Assembly (NCBI GenBank): GCA_005656395.1
Contig: SRSI01000044.1
Span: 1,550,001-1,614,000, forward strand
Direction of reading: 5' to 3'
Source of the DNA: Strongyloides papillosus
Taxonomy: Eukaryota; Nematoda; Chromadorea; Rhabditida; Strongyloididae
Length of the DNA stretch: 64,000 nucleotides
How positions within the stretch are numbered: position 1 is the first letter of the stretch; the number at the start of each line of letters is the position of its first letter. Positions 1-12,555 of this stretch are shown here, piece after piece. The position numbers and the translations under genes are program-made. The notes below the pieces were generated by a model. It saw only the letters and a program-made list of their open reading frames with translations, did not search any database and was not told where the DNA came from.

Positions 1-581
1 TTTAGATATTTCTTGTCTAATTTTGATAGCATTTTACATTAAAGGTCATTAAAAGTAGTTTGGAATTGAGAGAATCTTAAAAAATCTTCATTGGAAGCAG
101 AAGCCATACAAATTTATGCTCCATCTTCAAGATTCACTTCTTTGTCTTAAATCTTTAAAAACGATTTTTATATAGTTTCAACATTTACTACACATCTCCC
201 CAATGCTACACATAAATTTTTAGAAGCATAAGTTGTCATTTGTCTTATTTAGAGCTCTTAGAGGACATAATGTCAAAAATGACTTTTGACTACCTTCATG
301 TTTAGCAAAAGAAAATGTAGCATAGATAATATAACAATTTGCTATTTTCCAAATTTTAAAGTAAAGAAGTGGTACAATCTATCTATTTTAATAATTTAAT
401 TTTTTGTCAATTGTGATCATACTTTTTTGATGATAGAAAAGTGATATTGAAAAAAACGACAGAACTTTTGCACCAACCTAATAAATCGTAAAAAAAAACT
501 AAATAACTACATTATTTAATACTCAAAGATATAATTTTTAGAATAAATTTAAAAATAATAAGATAAATTATCATAATTATA
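1..581. other. AT-rich stretch, nothing recognised
   Basis: Very AT-rich sequence with many short homopolymers. I see no ORF of note, RNA gene or clear repeat here. Confidence 0.5.
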
Positions 582-666
582 CCTTAAAAGTACACAAAAT
601 ATTTATATATTCTAACTTCTAGTTAAGAGTTTTGACGCGTTTTTATTTTGCTAGTTAAGATGACCC
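582..666 (+). repeat. Truncated right end of the MITE family found next to tRNA-Tyr
   Basis: About 85 bases align with the right end of the element at 49341-50100. Shared blocks are AGAGTTTTGACGCGTTTT and GCTAGTTAAG, followed by a related tip. No left end was found, so this is a fragment or a copy with a diverged left half. Confidence 0.5.
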
Positions 667-1637
667 GACGAAAGAAAACAAATTTTAAAAAATGTTTAAA
701 TAATTATTAAATTATTTCTTTAGTTAGAATAGTGACAATATACAAAAAAGAAACATATCTAAAAAAATGTTATAATTTTTGTTCAACCTATTAAAATTTA
801 AAACTAGTCTAGTGTTATTTACTTTATTGTAGCTATTTTCTATATTTAATTTCAAACAGCGATTTAAAAGTTTATAAATTTAATTGCTTATATATTAATA
901 TAGCTTATTCTGGAAAAACATCCATGTAGAAAGTAGTTAAATTGCTTCAATATCAACTCATTGTGATATTTTATTTTGTAAAAAAAATTTACTAACAGAA
1001 AATATCCCAATTATATTTGTTTGTTTTTATAATTACTTTTGCAAAACAAATTAATAACATAGATAGTTTTTTGTTTAGTAATTTTCTTTTCAATCACCAA
1101 CACTAAGTGAATGAAAATACAAACTGGAATTTTATGTCTCCTATTAAGTGAATATAAATACAAAGATGTTTTTGTATCTTGAGTCAATTTTAATTTATGT
1201 TCACTTTGTAATGATCCTCTTTTTTATATATTATTTTATCTTTATACATTTTAGTGGTTTCTTGTGTAAATTTATAATAAAGTATCGATAAACTACAACA
1301 CATCTGTTTGTATAGTATACGCTAAGAATTATATAAATTTACTACTGAAACACTGTTTAAATAATTTCACTAAAGTTGTTATAACATATAAATTAATTAA
1401 AATTTATAAAGTTAAAAAAGGTGTATTAGATCAAAATATCTTCTTAAAGAGCAACTTTTTTATTAAAAACATTTATGTTGATTTTAAAAAAATTTTAAAA
1501 ATTAAGTGAATTATTAGACTATGTATAAGATGTCTTAAAAACTTTTAAAACCAATTCTGTAATATACAAACTTAACAATGAATTCTCAAAAGAAAAAGAC
1601 GAGGATACAAGGTTCCTACCCCTGTACTACCTACATA

Positions 1638-1709
1638 AGGTCCCACCGAGATTCGAACTCGGGTCGCAGGATTCAGAGTCCTGAGTGCTAACCACTACAC
1701 CATGAGACC
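1638..1709 (-). tRNA. tRNA-Gln(CTG)
   Basis: The reverse strand folds into a full cloverleaf. The acceptor pairs GGTCTCA with TGGGACC, which includes one G-U pair. The D-arm follows with GTGTAGTGGTTAGCAC, and the anticodon loop is CTCTGAA, giving anticodon CTG for glutamine. The T-arm contains TTCGAATC. There is no intron and the gene looks functional. Its 5' side (above 1709) is GC-richer and then runs straight into a TIR element starting at about 1717, so the upstream region has been replaced by transposon sequence. Confidence 0.93.
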
Positions 1710-1716
1710 ATGGGGA

Positions 1717-2627
1717 GGAGTGGATGCAGGTTCCTCAAGAAGTTGTCGGGACAATCTCTATCGGAAAATATTTAAATTTCATTGGGAAAGAGAACTTTGA
1801 TATTAAGTGTTATATATAATGGTGTCAGGTTAAAAAGCTATGTATAAATTTAAAGATAACTAACAAAATAATAATTAAAATTATTTAGAAAAGTATATTC
1901 GAAGATAAATTCTGAAATAGTGGACGCTTTTTTTTTCTTCAAAGAAAGCATTTTAAAATAAAAATTAATTAAAAATCTACTTTTTTCAAGTTTCAAAAGA
2001 CGTATTTGTTAAAAAACACATAATTTTGCAAGTAATAAAAGAGCGAAAAAAGTTTACTTTTTTAATTTCGTAGGGTAATAATCGGGGTTAAATGATACTT
2101 TGTATGTTAGTGAATCCAAAGATAAGATCGAATAATATATAAAAATAATTAATGTTGTCGGAGTGCTATTAAATTCTTGTAAAAATACAGTAATCAATTT
2201 TCTAATATTCGTGGGCACTTTTCTGTCAAAACAAATGAGTCCATTAATTTGAAATGTAACTTTGTACATGCTTTTTCTAAATGTTAGTAATTATTATTTT
2301 GTTAATTATCTTTAAATTTACATATAGTTTTTGTTAAGTTTTGGAGCACTTCTCCTTAAAGAGTGCTTTTATGTTGTCTTCAACTGAAGACATGAGAAAG
2401 TAGAAAATAGAAGGAAAATAATTTTTATTTGTGTAAAAAATATCATTATTTATAAATAAGAGCATATATAAAATTATAATATTATTGTGTAATATTTAAA
2501 TTTTAACAATTTTCTAACTTGACAACATTATATATAACATTTAATACCAAAGTGCATTTCCACAAAGAAGATCAAAATTTCGTAGTAAGAAACTATTCCG
2601 ACAACTTTTTGACGAACATGTATGACC
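1717..2627. mobile_element. TIR element (MITE) at the 5' end of tRNA-Gln
   Basis: The two ends are long imperfect inverted repeats of about 150 bp. Shared blocks include AAGTTGTCGG followed by a related stretch, and TTATATATAATG near the inner edge. The flanks carry an imperfect 9-bp duplication, CCATGGGGA at 1708-1716 and CCGTGGGGT at 2628-2636 (7 of 9 match). The left copy overlaps the first two bases of tRNA-Gln. I find no coding capacity. The 9-bp duplication suggests a MULE-type non-autonomous element, but that is inference from size alone. Confidence 0.6.
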
Positions 2628-2848
2628 CCGTGGGGTAGGGCATTCTCACTTCTTAATTACTGTGATTATGCTAGTGGAAAATTTTGATTTATATATCTGT
2701 CTACTTCTCATCGGTAAAACTATTATACAATGAATAAATTACAAAAAAAATTGGTAAAAATAAATAAATTCTACATTATTAACATTTTTTGTAATTGATA
2801 GTAAAAAAATTTCGTACATTAGATGAATAATAGATATTTTAAAGCATA

Positions 2849-3605
2849 CACAGAAAATAAAAATGGGACACACATTTGCGTAAAATGTAGCAAATTTGTC
2901 CAACCTAATAAAATTTGAATTTTCTTGATTTGCGATAATTTTTACGTAATTATTTCGTACAAAAAATGAAAGTAATAATTAAAATTAGTTTTTATTTTAA
3001 AACTTAAGTTGTTTTTTACAATACATTTTAAAATACAATATTAGAATTTAACTTATTATAAGATTAAAAAATGCTTTTATAAAGAGTATTTGTTGGCATA
3101 TGATAGTACATTTTTAGATGTTCTTCAATTGTTTGAATAACTATAAATTAGATTTTTATATAAAGTTATATTCATCTGATGACTCAGCTTTTTTATACTG
3201 TTTTTCAAGATCATTTTTAAAAGTCAAACTAATTAAAAGTTTTGAAACATTATGTGTTTTGTTCGTAATAAAAAATTTTTTTTAATATTTTAATTTAAAT
3301 AAGAAAAATAGCAAATACTAAGATAATATTTCCAATAAACATTACTTTGTATGGTTAGATAATTATCACTCTTTCTTATTTGTTGTTGTAAAATTTCTAA
3401 ATTTTTTAATTTACTGGTGTTAATAAGTGGTTTAAAAAAATTATTTTTGTTAAAACGCTAACAACTTTACACGAAATTGACTTCTAATAACTTACTTCAT
3501 AATATATTATAAAAAACAAATTATTTTGACATTATAAAAAGGTGGAACATTTTTACTGCATTTTATGTAATAATGTCGAAATTTGTCTTATTTATTTTTT
3601 GTGTG
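2849..3605. mobile_element. MITE, R family copy 1 (TA-flanked)
   Basis: The ends are CACAGAAAATAAAAATGGG on the left and a matching inverted TTATTTTTTGTGTG on the right, flanked by TA on both sides (2847-2848 and 3606-3607). The internal block around CACGAAATTGACTTCTAA recurs in the copies at 47759, 51787, 53524 and about 61497. No ORF is present. A TA duplication and CACA-type ends fit a Tc1/mariner-mobilised non-autonomous family. Confidence 0.6.
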
Positions 3606-3884
3606 TATTTACTTCAAAAAAAATGTGTTATTTTGTTAATTTTTACCATTGATGCATCAAACACTATATTCTACGGAAGAAAATAAGTATATGATTAAGA
3701 CATTTTTTGTAATGTTTCTTTAGTTCTTTAAATAAAAAGTTTCTCGTTGAATCATTGCTATTTTTTTAGTATTGATTACAGCATAGTTAAAATGTAAATA
3801 AATTACTGAGGTATATCTCTATCGAAATGTAGAATGTAAATAAATAAAAATAAAAAAAATTAGTTTTCCCTATTGTCAAAAGAC

Positions 3885-5196
3885 AAAAACACTTCAGCGT
3901 TTTCTTGGTTTAACAAATTATGTCAGAAAATATTTGTTTCATTATTCTAAAATATCTCGACCCTTTTATAATTTAATGTTCGTTGACCGTTTTGAGTAAA
4001 ATGAAATAGTAAAGAAAGCATCTAATACTTTAAAGAACTTGATTAAAATTGTGCTTATTTTAATTCCATTTAATATGCAGGAGGCATGTAGAGGTAAATC
4101 TCCATTTACATTGATTACTGATGCGACGCCTCAAGGTAAAGTATCACTGATATTTTGATACTGCAGCAAAATATGAATGCAAAATAATAAATATTTTTAA
4201 TAGATGTCCAAGAGAAACAGAGAAAATTATTTTGCAACTAATCTTGAGACTTTAGCTATTGTGTTATCTTTAAAGAATACGCATGTCTTATTATATGGAG
4301 TAAAAGTAGAGAAAAAACAAATCATCAAGCATTGTAAGGTTTATTTACAAAAAAACAATTTATTTAGAAGCTTTATTAAAGAGTTACCTCTGGATACAAA
4401 TATATAAAGTATAAATAAAATACATTCCAGGTAAACAAAATTTTATTGCTGATTGTTTGTATCACTGTACAATACAATACGAGAAGAAACTAAAGAAAAA
4501 GTAACTTTAACACCAGAAATATGTTCAGAACAACAAAAATTTGACAGAAACTATTTACTTTTGTAAGCTAAATAAGAAGATATACAATATTCAAATTATG
4601 ATTTAAAGTAGATCATTTATAATTTTAAAGAAGGGTCCTCTATAAATGGAAATAAAGAATATTTTAAAATAAAAAACCAGTTGATTTTATATCAAAATGA
4701 TTTACTTTTAACCAAAGAATGTCGAATAGTTGTCTCTATTAGTTACCATAAAAAGATAACTGAATTATTAAAGAACGGACATTTTGGTTTATTGAGAATT
4801 GTAAAAAAAAAACAGAAATATCTTTTTGCAATATTGGATCTATAAAAATTAAAAAAGTATTAAACAGTTGTAAAATATGTTTTAAAAATAAAAAAGTATG
4901 AATATCAAGAAAGTCGGCAGATGTTAAATATAAAAAATGAAAAAAGGCTTGTAGATATTGCTCATTTAAGCATTTATAACTCTTTATTTACTGTACCTTA
5001 GGATGCTAAATAAATTATATATCTTTCAATAGAATAAATAATCTTCAAACAAGGACTATGATACCATTTTTTAAAAACATTATGAATGAAACTGGTAATT
5101 TTAAAGAAATTCAATTTAATGACAAAACTGTATTTAATTTTTCTCAAGTGAAAGAATTTCTACACAAAAAAGATATTTAAACTAATTATATTTACA
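3885..5196 (+). pseudogene. Decayed retrotransposon pol, upstream part (RT connection, RNase H, integrase start)
   Basis: With many stops and frame changes, the plus strand still reads as retroelement pol. In order there is an RT-connection motif (RFLGLTNYVRKY-like, near 3900), an RNase H motif (FTLITDATPQG, near 4105), an ETENYFATNLETLAIV stretch (near 4215), a remnant of the IPGKQNFIADCL type (near 4430), an integrase zinc-binding motif (H...HFG...CKIC, 4750-4890), and a possible first integrase aspartate in VDIAHL (near 4950). The track then reaches a TIR element at 5197 and appears to resume at 6534. This is an old, non-functional copy. No LTRs were recognised. Confidence 0.65.
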
Positions 5197-6533
5197 CACA
5201 CACAGCTATGACACTGAAAAACAATTCGATTTTAGGACAGTCGTTGGTCAAAGAGAAAAAAATTTTTCTTTTATCTAAAGTTGTCATCAAAGACTATTGG
5301 TGTTTCACGAACATTTTCCTGATAAGTTTAAAGTCATATGCATCTTTTTTGTTTAAAAAAACTTAAATTAATGATAATAAGATTAAAAAAAAGACAGTAA
5401 CATTATGTGACATAAAATGAATTAGAGTTTTATCAGTGTTTGCCAAAATTAATTAATAAATATTTATATTCCATTAATTTTTGAAGTAGTTAATGAAAAT
5501 ATTTTTATTATTCTAATAGATCAAGAAGACCTTCGTCAAACATGTATAACGTTACTAGATAATTTGAAAAAATTGCCATAACTATTTAAATACTTTAATT
5601 TTATTAATTTTAAAAAAAGTTACCTAGATATATACTTTTTTTTAGAACTCTCATGCCCAGGCTTAAAGTTTAAACAATAATAAGATTGGCCAATTTATAG
5701 AATATTATTCATTTATTCATATGTGTTTCAGAAATCTTACCTCATTTTTGCAATCAAAATTTTTTAAAAGTATAGTACCTTTACATTATTTATTATTGTT
5801 TCGCATATTACAGCATAATTATTACTACATAGAAACATTACTACGGATCTTTTAGATTTGCTGTATATTTAATTTTATTTTTATACTTTTAAAAATGTGA
5901 CAGATAATAGTTTAAAATAATGTAATTTTATAATTGTTTATTATTAAGAAGCATTATTAATATACTGATATACAAAAAAGCGTTTTTCATTGGACATTAA
6001 AAATAAAGTTAGTTTAACTAATTATAGCTTTCTTTGAAACTTGTTGTAATTAGTGATAAAATATTTCTCCCATTAAGTAACTTTTTCTATATAAACATAG
6101 TAATAAAAAGTCTAAAAAAATTATTCACTAAAATTTTTCAATTAAAAAGTCCATATATTTTAAAAAAAGTGTTAAGGTTCCGTTTTTTTTCAACAAATAA
6201 TTCAATATTTATTTTAATGCTCTTAATGGTTTTCATTTTATTGGTTACAAAACAACTATAATATTATATTTGTATCTTAAAAATATATCATTGATGCCAA
6301 GAAATCTGGAGATAATTCTAATTTTTATAAATACACATGATATTATATAGAGTTAATGGAAAACCAATTTTCCTACAATAAAAATATGTGTACAACTTAT
6401 TCTTATCAATCGAACTTTCATGGGACACCATTGCCTTTTTATGACAACTGTAGACAAAAGATAAAATTATTTCTCTTTGTCTAAAGGTACTGTCCTAAAA
6501 TCGAGAGGTTTTTCAGTATCATAGCTCTGTGTG
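5197..6533. mobile_element. TIR element inserted in the decayed pol
   Basis: The two ends form an inverted repeat of roughly 120 bp. It begins CACACACAGCTATG on the left and is matched by CATAGCTCTGTGTG on the right. Shared inner blocks include ACTGAAAAAC and TCGATTTTAGGACAGT. Integrase-like coding sequence stops at its left edge and resumes beyond its right edge, which supports a true insertion. The left flank is TA and the right flank CA, so a mutated TA duplication is possible. Internal short ORFs look like chance. Confidence 0.6.
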
Positions 6534-6780
6534 CAATATGAGCACGCCACAAATAGAGGTACTGAAAGAATTATTAGACCTTTAAAGAATACTATTCGGT
6601 GATATGCTGATGAAAAGGAAGAAAAAATAAATGTTAGAAGAAGCTATTAAAAAATTAAGTTCTTATAAAAATTTAGGTACCTCATTACAATTGTTTTATG
6701 GTGATAAAAAAAAATATATGAATATAGGTTCAGTACAGACAAATAATACTATAATAGAAATTTTTGAATAAGGGTTTTAT
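6534..6780 (+). pseudogene. Decayed retrotransposon pol, downstream part (integrase core remnant)
   Basis: The translation just right of the TIR element reads NRGTERIIRPLKNTIR followed by YADEKEEKIN. This resembles the region around the integrase catalytic glutamate (N-G-x-x-E-R), and then a remnant of the LQLFYGDKKKY type. It is in the expected order after the part ending at 5196. It contains stops and a frame change. Confidence 0.5.
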
Positions 6781-7235
6781 CGTATGAGACCAAATTTAAC
6801 AAATAAGTAGACAAAACATAATATTTCGACAAAAACAAATAGTAGAACACTCTAGATAGTAGCGGATGATAGTCGTTTGACGCAAAGAACTTTAAACTCG
6901 ATAAAAATTACAAATTTGTGTTTAGAAAAATATAAACTAAGAAATTTGAAAAGTAAATATGCGGAGATATTGATCTAAAAGAAAAGGATGTAGTAGTAAT
7001 AAATATATATGACTAAATATTGTAATTATTATTATCAAATACTTTATATATATTTACTGCATTCATAGTGAAATAGACTTATATTATCTTGTGCTCTTAT
7101 GACAAATGTTGGTAATAAGCTCAGTAATTTTATTGACTACAGCAAAACGTTTAAAAATTGTCCATATCATTATATAAAACTTTATCCAATACACATAATA
7201 GATAGTAAACGTGGTGTTTCTTATTTTGTATTCTA
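6781..7235. other. AT-rich spacer, nothing recognised
   Basis: I see no gene or clear repeat between the pol remnant and the TA-flanked element starting at 7236. Confidence 0.4.
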
Positions 7236-9196
7236 CAGGGTGGGCCAAAAGTAACATCACAGTTGCAATAAAACACTTTTTAACTTTTTTTAGACAATTT
7301 ATTTGTATGGTATTACACGCATTTTGTAGAGAATGTGCTAGAGAATAATATATAACAAGATTGTTCTCAAGAATGAACTTAAAAAAAGTTACATAATTTT
7401 TTAATATTTGACATTTAAAAAAAATATCTTCATTTATTTAAACTTATTTTAAAGTTTAAAATGCATAAAATAATTTTCGAAAAAAGTCAATATTTTATAC
7501 AATTATGTATGGAAAATGATATCTTTTAGATGACCACCACCTGATTTTTTGCACAAACGTTCTCTTTCTTAAGCATTATTTATTACTACTTTTAAAATGG
7601 TTTCATCTGATTTTTTGAAATTGTTTACCATATATAATATTGCGCGTTTTGATAAGCTTGGGTCACATTGAAGGGGATCCCGATTAATTTTAGGTTTAGC
7701 AATAGAACATTTGTTGGTGTAATAATAACGAACTATTCTTAACTTTTTCTCAATAGAATATTTTTTACGGAGGTAGCAACAGTAAAAAATATATGAAAAA
7801 AAGTAGTATTGTAAAAATGGAACATTTTATAAAGAAATATACTTTAAACTAACTCTTTTAACATCAAGCATCTATTTTTTAATTAATTAAAATATTATAA
7901 GATATATTTTTAAAACAGAAATTTATACATTTTGACTTAAATTAATGTAATTTTTGGCGGCCCGTCAGCTCATCACTGGCTATTTTGCTTTTTTCGACAT
8001 TAATAAAATGTGTATTAACAATGAGTATTTTGTATTGTAATGTATCTTAACTGTATTAATCTTATAGTTATGGCACATTTTCTTATCTTATTAACATATA
8101 TAACCTTTTGATATGTATCATTATGCAATAGCATAAAATTTTAAAAATGATGCAAACTTCCATAGATGGCAATTTTTTATGATACAAGTATATTAATGTA
8201 TTATGAATACATTATTAGAAGTAAATATTAATCAGTTGATCATTGATAAAAAATAATTTTGAGTAATAATAAAGATAATAAACAACAATAACCAGTAATA
8301 TCAATAAAATTATTTCTATTTCTATCTTTATAGTATAACTATTATTAAAATTACAAAAATGCAATTGTCTAGTATATAGAGTTTAAAAATAACCTTTCTG
8401 TTAAAATTACTGTAATTATTATCAATTTTTTTTAGTTTTACAAATATACAATTATGCCTTAAATAATTATTTTCCATTAAACTTGTAAAATTAGTTTTTT
8501 AATTATTAGCTTTGGACATACTTTTAATTTATAAACTTTTATATTATAAAATGTTTTCATAATATATAAATGTTTTTTTACTAGAATTTGAAAAATTAAT
8601 ATTTAAACAGAAAAAAATGAATTTCTTAATTACTATTATTCATAAACTATATTAAATAGGAATAAATGTTTGTTATTAGTACTTATAATGTAATTTTTAT
8701 TATTATCATTATTGTAAATTTAAAATAAGTTATATAAAATATTTCCAGTATAGTAATTTATGTAACATTATTAAAATATTCATTAATTGTACTTTGTTTA
8801 CTATTATTTGTTTAATGATATCAGTAGTACTATAAAAAACAATTTATTAATTACATTAATATCTTATACTTCTATTTTGCTTTCCTATACACTAATATAT
8901 ACAATACAAAGTAACTTTGATCCAAATTGTTATATATTCTAGTATTAAAACAGATGTCGAAAAAAGCAAAATAGCCGAGTCAACTTGTTGTCTCTCTCCA
9001 TACTAACGAGTGGTGACCTGACGTGTCGCCTAATTTTTCGATAAGATCATTCTTGAGAACGACCTTATGGTATATTATTCTATAAATTATTCGCTAAAAA
9101 TGCATATAAAACCATAACAATATGTCAACTGCAGAAAAAGTAATAACAATTATAAAGTGATCCATGCAACTGTGATGTGACTTTTGGCTCACTCTG
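7236..9196. mobile_element. TA-flanked TIR element (Tc1/mariner-like), carrying a nested element
   Basis: The ends are CAGGGTGGGCCAAAAGTAAC on the left and the inverted match of CAGAGTGAGCCAAAAGTCAC on the right. TA flanks both ends (7234-7235 and 9197-9198). The terminal inverted repeats extend about 160 bp. On the reverse strand near 7545 a short stretch reads like the GGGHLKD tail of a DDE transposase, so the element may be a decayed autonomous copy. About half of its length is a second element inserted at 7956-9030. Confidence 0.7.
7956..9030. mobile_element. Nested TIR element with 8-bp duplication
   Basis: This sits inside the element at 7236-9196. Its ends are GGCGGCCCGTCAGCTCATCA and, inverted, GGCGACACGTCAGGTCACCA. 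Further in, a matching block TTTTGCTTTTTTCGACAT is found at both ends. The 8-bp sequence TAATTTTT flanks it exactly on both sides (7948-7955 and 9031-9038). No ORF was seen. An 8-bp duplication fits hAT or MULE; the GG-starting tip resembles the other 8-9-bp families in this window. Confidence 0.75.
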
Positions 9197-9344
9197 TATG
9201 CAATTCTGCTTGTAAAAGAATTAGAAGCATATTGAGTAATGCTTCAATATTTTAAAAATATTGTTGGAAGTCATAAATGTTAAAATATATGTTTTATTTA
9301 AAAAGGCAAACTAAACTTATACAAAAAAGCGACACATATATATA

Positions 9345-10261
9345 TTGGGTTGGTGCATAATTATTGCGGCAATTTTTCGCAACGTTTTTCTTCTTAAAAA
9401 ATTAAAATTTTTTAGAATTTTTTTTCATAAAAATAATTCTCATATTCCAATTAGTAGAATGCAAATTGAAAATTATATTCATATTCGCCATATTATGTTC
9501 TGGCACTTCGAGAAAGATTGGGATGAAAAACAGTAATTTCGCGATCTAAACAATTTTTTTGTGAAATAATAATCAGCAAAAGCCAAGTTGAAAGATGGTT
9601 GAGAAATTCAAATTCGGTGATTCAAATTAAATTTTCCTTTAATTTGACTTTTGTTGATTGCCTTTTCGTCAAGAAAGTTTGTTAAGATCGCGAAATAATT
9701 GTGCTACTTTCCACTTTTCTTGAAGTACTAGAGCATAATTATCGCGGCATTTTTTTGTGAATTTTTTTCTTTTAAAAATTGGCGTTTTTTTAATTTATTT
9801 CCATAAAAATAATTCTCACATTTCAAATATTGGGTGCAAATCGAAAGTTTTACCCATATTCATCATATCATGCACCAACACTTTGAGAAAAATTAGAAAG
9901 CAGCACAGTCATTTTGCGATCTTAACAACCTTTTTGCAGAAAAACAATCAACAAAAGACAAATTTAAAGAAAACTCAATTAAAATTACCAAATTTAAATT
10001 TCCTGAACAATCTCTCAACATGATTTTTGCTGATTATTCTTTCACAAAAAATTTGTTTAGATCGCGAAATTACTGTTTTTCATCCCAATCTTTCTCGAAG
10101 TGCCAGAACATAATATGGTGAATATGAATATAATTTTCAATTTGCATCTCACTTATTGGAATGTAAGAATTATTTTTATAAAAAAAATTCTAACGAATGT
10201 CAATTTTAAAAGATGAAAAAGTTCGCGGAAAAAATGCCGCAATAATTATGCACCAACCCAA
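9345..10261. mobile_element. Mariner-derived foldback MITE
   Basis: The ends are a perfect inverted repeat of at least 26 bp starting TTGGGTTGGTGCATAATTAT, flanked by TA on both sides (9343-9344 and 10262-10263). The tip resembles irritans-type mariner TIRs. The inverted arms extend about 220 bp. A third diverged copy of the terminal sequence lies inside near 9730-9920, so this is a rearranged multi-end structure and not a simple deletion derivative. ORFs crossing it are by-products of the repeat. Confidence 0.85.
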
Positions 10262-10263
10262 TA

Positions 10264-11835
10264 TAAAATTAATGTAATCAAAAACACAAATCATGACAAT
10301 AAATCTGTAGATTTTATCATAGATAAAAAATTTCCCATGATATTGACGTTTAAAGAAACTTCCAAATATGTCTTTGACGCTATAAACGACTAATCTCCAC
10401 AAAACCAAGAAATTGTTATTATCATTCAGACAAAAAAGTTCTGATAAATATTTCAAAAACACATTTAAGTATCAAAGTGATGGAAAAGTACCCAAATAAA
10501 TACTGTTGAAAAATTAGTTCAGAATTTTCTATTTTTAAAAAAGGCATGCTTTTAGTAAATAAAAGCTTTTATTTCCCCTTTTCAAGAACTTTATAACGCT
10601 CTGGCGTTTTCTTCATACTGTTCAAGAAATTTGCTAAAGACAGAAAAAGCTACCACAATAACAAGACTTCTCAATACAATACGGAAATAGAAACTACAAA
10701 TATTGAAAAAAATTTACAAGTATCATTGAATAGATTATCGTTAATTGCTATAAAATCTAGTCTAGAAGATTTGATAAATGTGTTTTACATTATTGATAGT
10801 TAAAGTTTAATAAAAGTATAATATAATGGTATATATGAATTAAAATCAAAAAGTTCCTTGTCCGAAAATCTTTAATATGTGTTTCATATAATCAATCAGC
10901 GATGATTCATAAGATGATTTATAGATAAAATATAAAACAGATAAACAAATAAAGAATATTCTTTTACCCCATATTGTCATTCATTTACTAATCTTTGCAA
11001 TTTTAGACTACTAATATTACTATTCTAGTTTTTAAATTACTAATTATTGAACCTTCGGTAAAAATAGAAAGTAAATATTATTTTAAGTATTAACATACTT
11101 ATGAAATTGTAATTTTCTTTTGTCTGAATAAAAGCATTTTCTCTCATTAGGCAATTTTTGGAACAATATGTTTATATACAGACGCAAATAATTTAAAATT
11201 AATTCTATTGTACAAAGATGTTATATAAAAGTGTTATATATTATAAAGTACTACTAGCAGAAATTTAACTGATCGAAATATAATTAGCTTTTTGCTATAT
11301 AAATTACTTTAGAATTAGGTTTTTTTCTTTGAAAGTTTTACTCACTAGATGTAATATATTTTTATTGGATTAATTAACATAAGAATAAAAATACTGTTTT
11401 ATAACTTAAAATATTGATCACTAAATATATATATCAAAAAAATTTATGCTAGTATATATATGATATATCTGCTTTTTGAAATTTAGAAAGAACGATACGT
11501 ATATATAACGTTTTTATAATTAGTTTATGAATAAAAAGTCATCTCATAAATATGTTTTTTTAATTTAAAACACAATGCAGTTATTTTGGTAAAAATAAAA
11601 TGTTTTCTGGAGTGAATCCTGACGAGAATTTTAAATAAACAAAAAATGAATACAAATAAAGAATTTAGGAATACCTTCAAAATTTCATCATTGAATTTTT
11701 ATCTATAATTATGTAAACCCCAGAGAAGTATGAGTCAAAGGAACACCAAGAGAAAGAGGAGGACATAACTAGGAGGCACAATATATAAAGAACATACTTT
11801 TTAACTATATCATTATCTTTACTTTTTGTGTATGT
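10264..11835. other. AT-rich stretch, no recognised gene
   Basis: A reverse-strand ORF with an N-terminal part outside the mariner MITE (10262-10462) could not be assigned. A purine-rich stretch at 11735-11765 precedes the LTR-like segment and could be a fossil polypurine tract. Nothing else is supported. Confidence 0.35.
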
Positions 11836-11963
11836 TGTAACAGACAACACATATTATTTTATATTATACAATTATCTTAAATAAAAGTTTGAGTAAAACC
11901 TCAAGTGTAATTTATTATATTTGGAACCCCTTTAGGGGTTCCCCAGGATCCATCTGGATTACA
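11836..11963 (+). repeat. Possible solo LTR, 128 bp
   Basis: The segment starts TGTAACAG and ends GGATTACA, so the tips are inverted (TGTAA/TTACA). It contains AATAAAAG, a possible polyadenylation signal. A strong hairpin, GGAACCCC TTTA GGGGTTCC, lies at about 11922-11941. No target duplication is visible and no second copy is in the window, so the LTR call is tentative. Confidence 0.3.
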
Positions 11964-12551
11964 ATTAATTCATTATATTTTAAAAATTAAGAGATTTCAT
12001 AAGTACCAGTCTTTATTTTTTATTATTATTATATATCTAATTCATATTGTTAATAAAAAATCAAATTTCATTATTTAGTTTGTTAATAATATAATTAAAA
12101 ATGATGAATATATAAATAACAACAATATGATTGTTATATTTAAATTTTGGGTTTATAAAATAATATAGTTTTTATTTTTAAAATGAGTTCAACTTTATAT
12201 CTGTTGTATATTTTATGTAACAATATATAACTTAAATAACAAGATAAAGATTTTAATACATAAACGTTTTACATTACAGGTCACTTATGGGTCTTTTTAA
12301 AATCTACTTTTGCTTAATAATCTTTCTCTTCTCTACTTCTTTTACTCTTATTCTTTAACAATAATAATAATTTGAATTTACAATTAAATAAGTAAGGAAC
12401 GATTTGTTGATTAATTAAATGTCAATATTGCTTCATGCCATCTCGATCAGAAATGAATCTAACTCTTTCATTCTAAATAAAAGCATAAATTTTGATTATT
12501 AAGCCATATAGTGGATCTATCTTTGTAATGTTTGCGGTGCGATTTTTAACA
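11964..12551. other. AT-rich stretch, nothing recognised
   Basis: I see no feature up to the CATT target-site copy that precedes the Ty3/gypsy element. Confidence 0.4.
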
Positions 12552-12555
12552 CATT

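Noticed and set aside
10190..10462. Reverse-strand ORF of 90 codons
   Set aside because: Its C-terminal part is the mariner terminal repeat and the rest matches no family I recognise.
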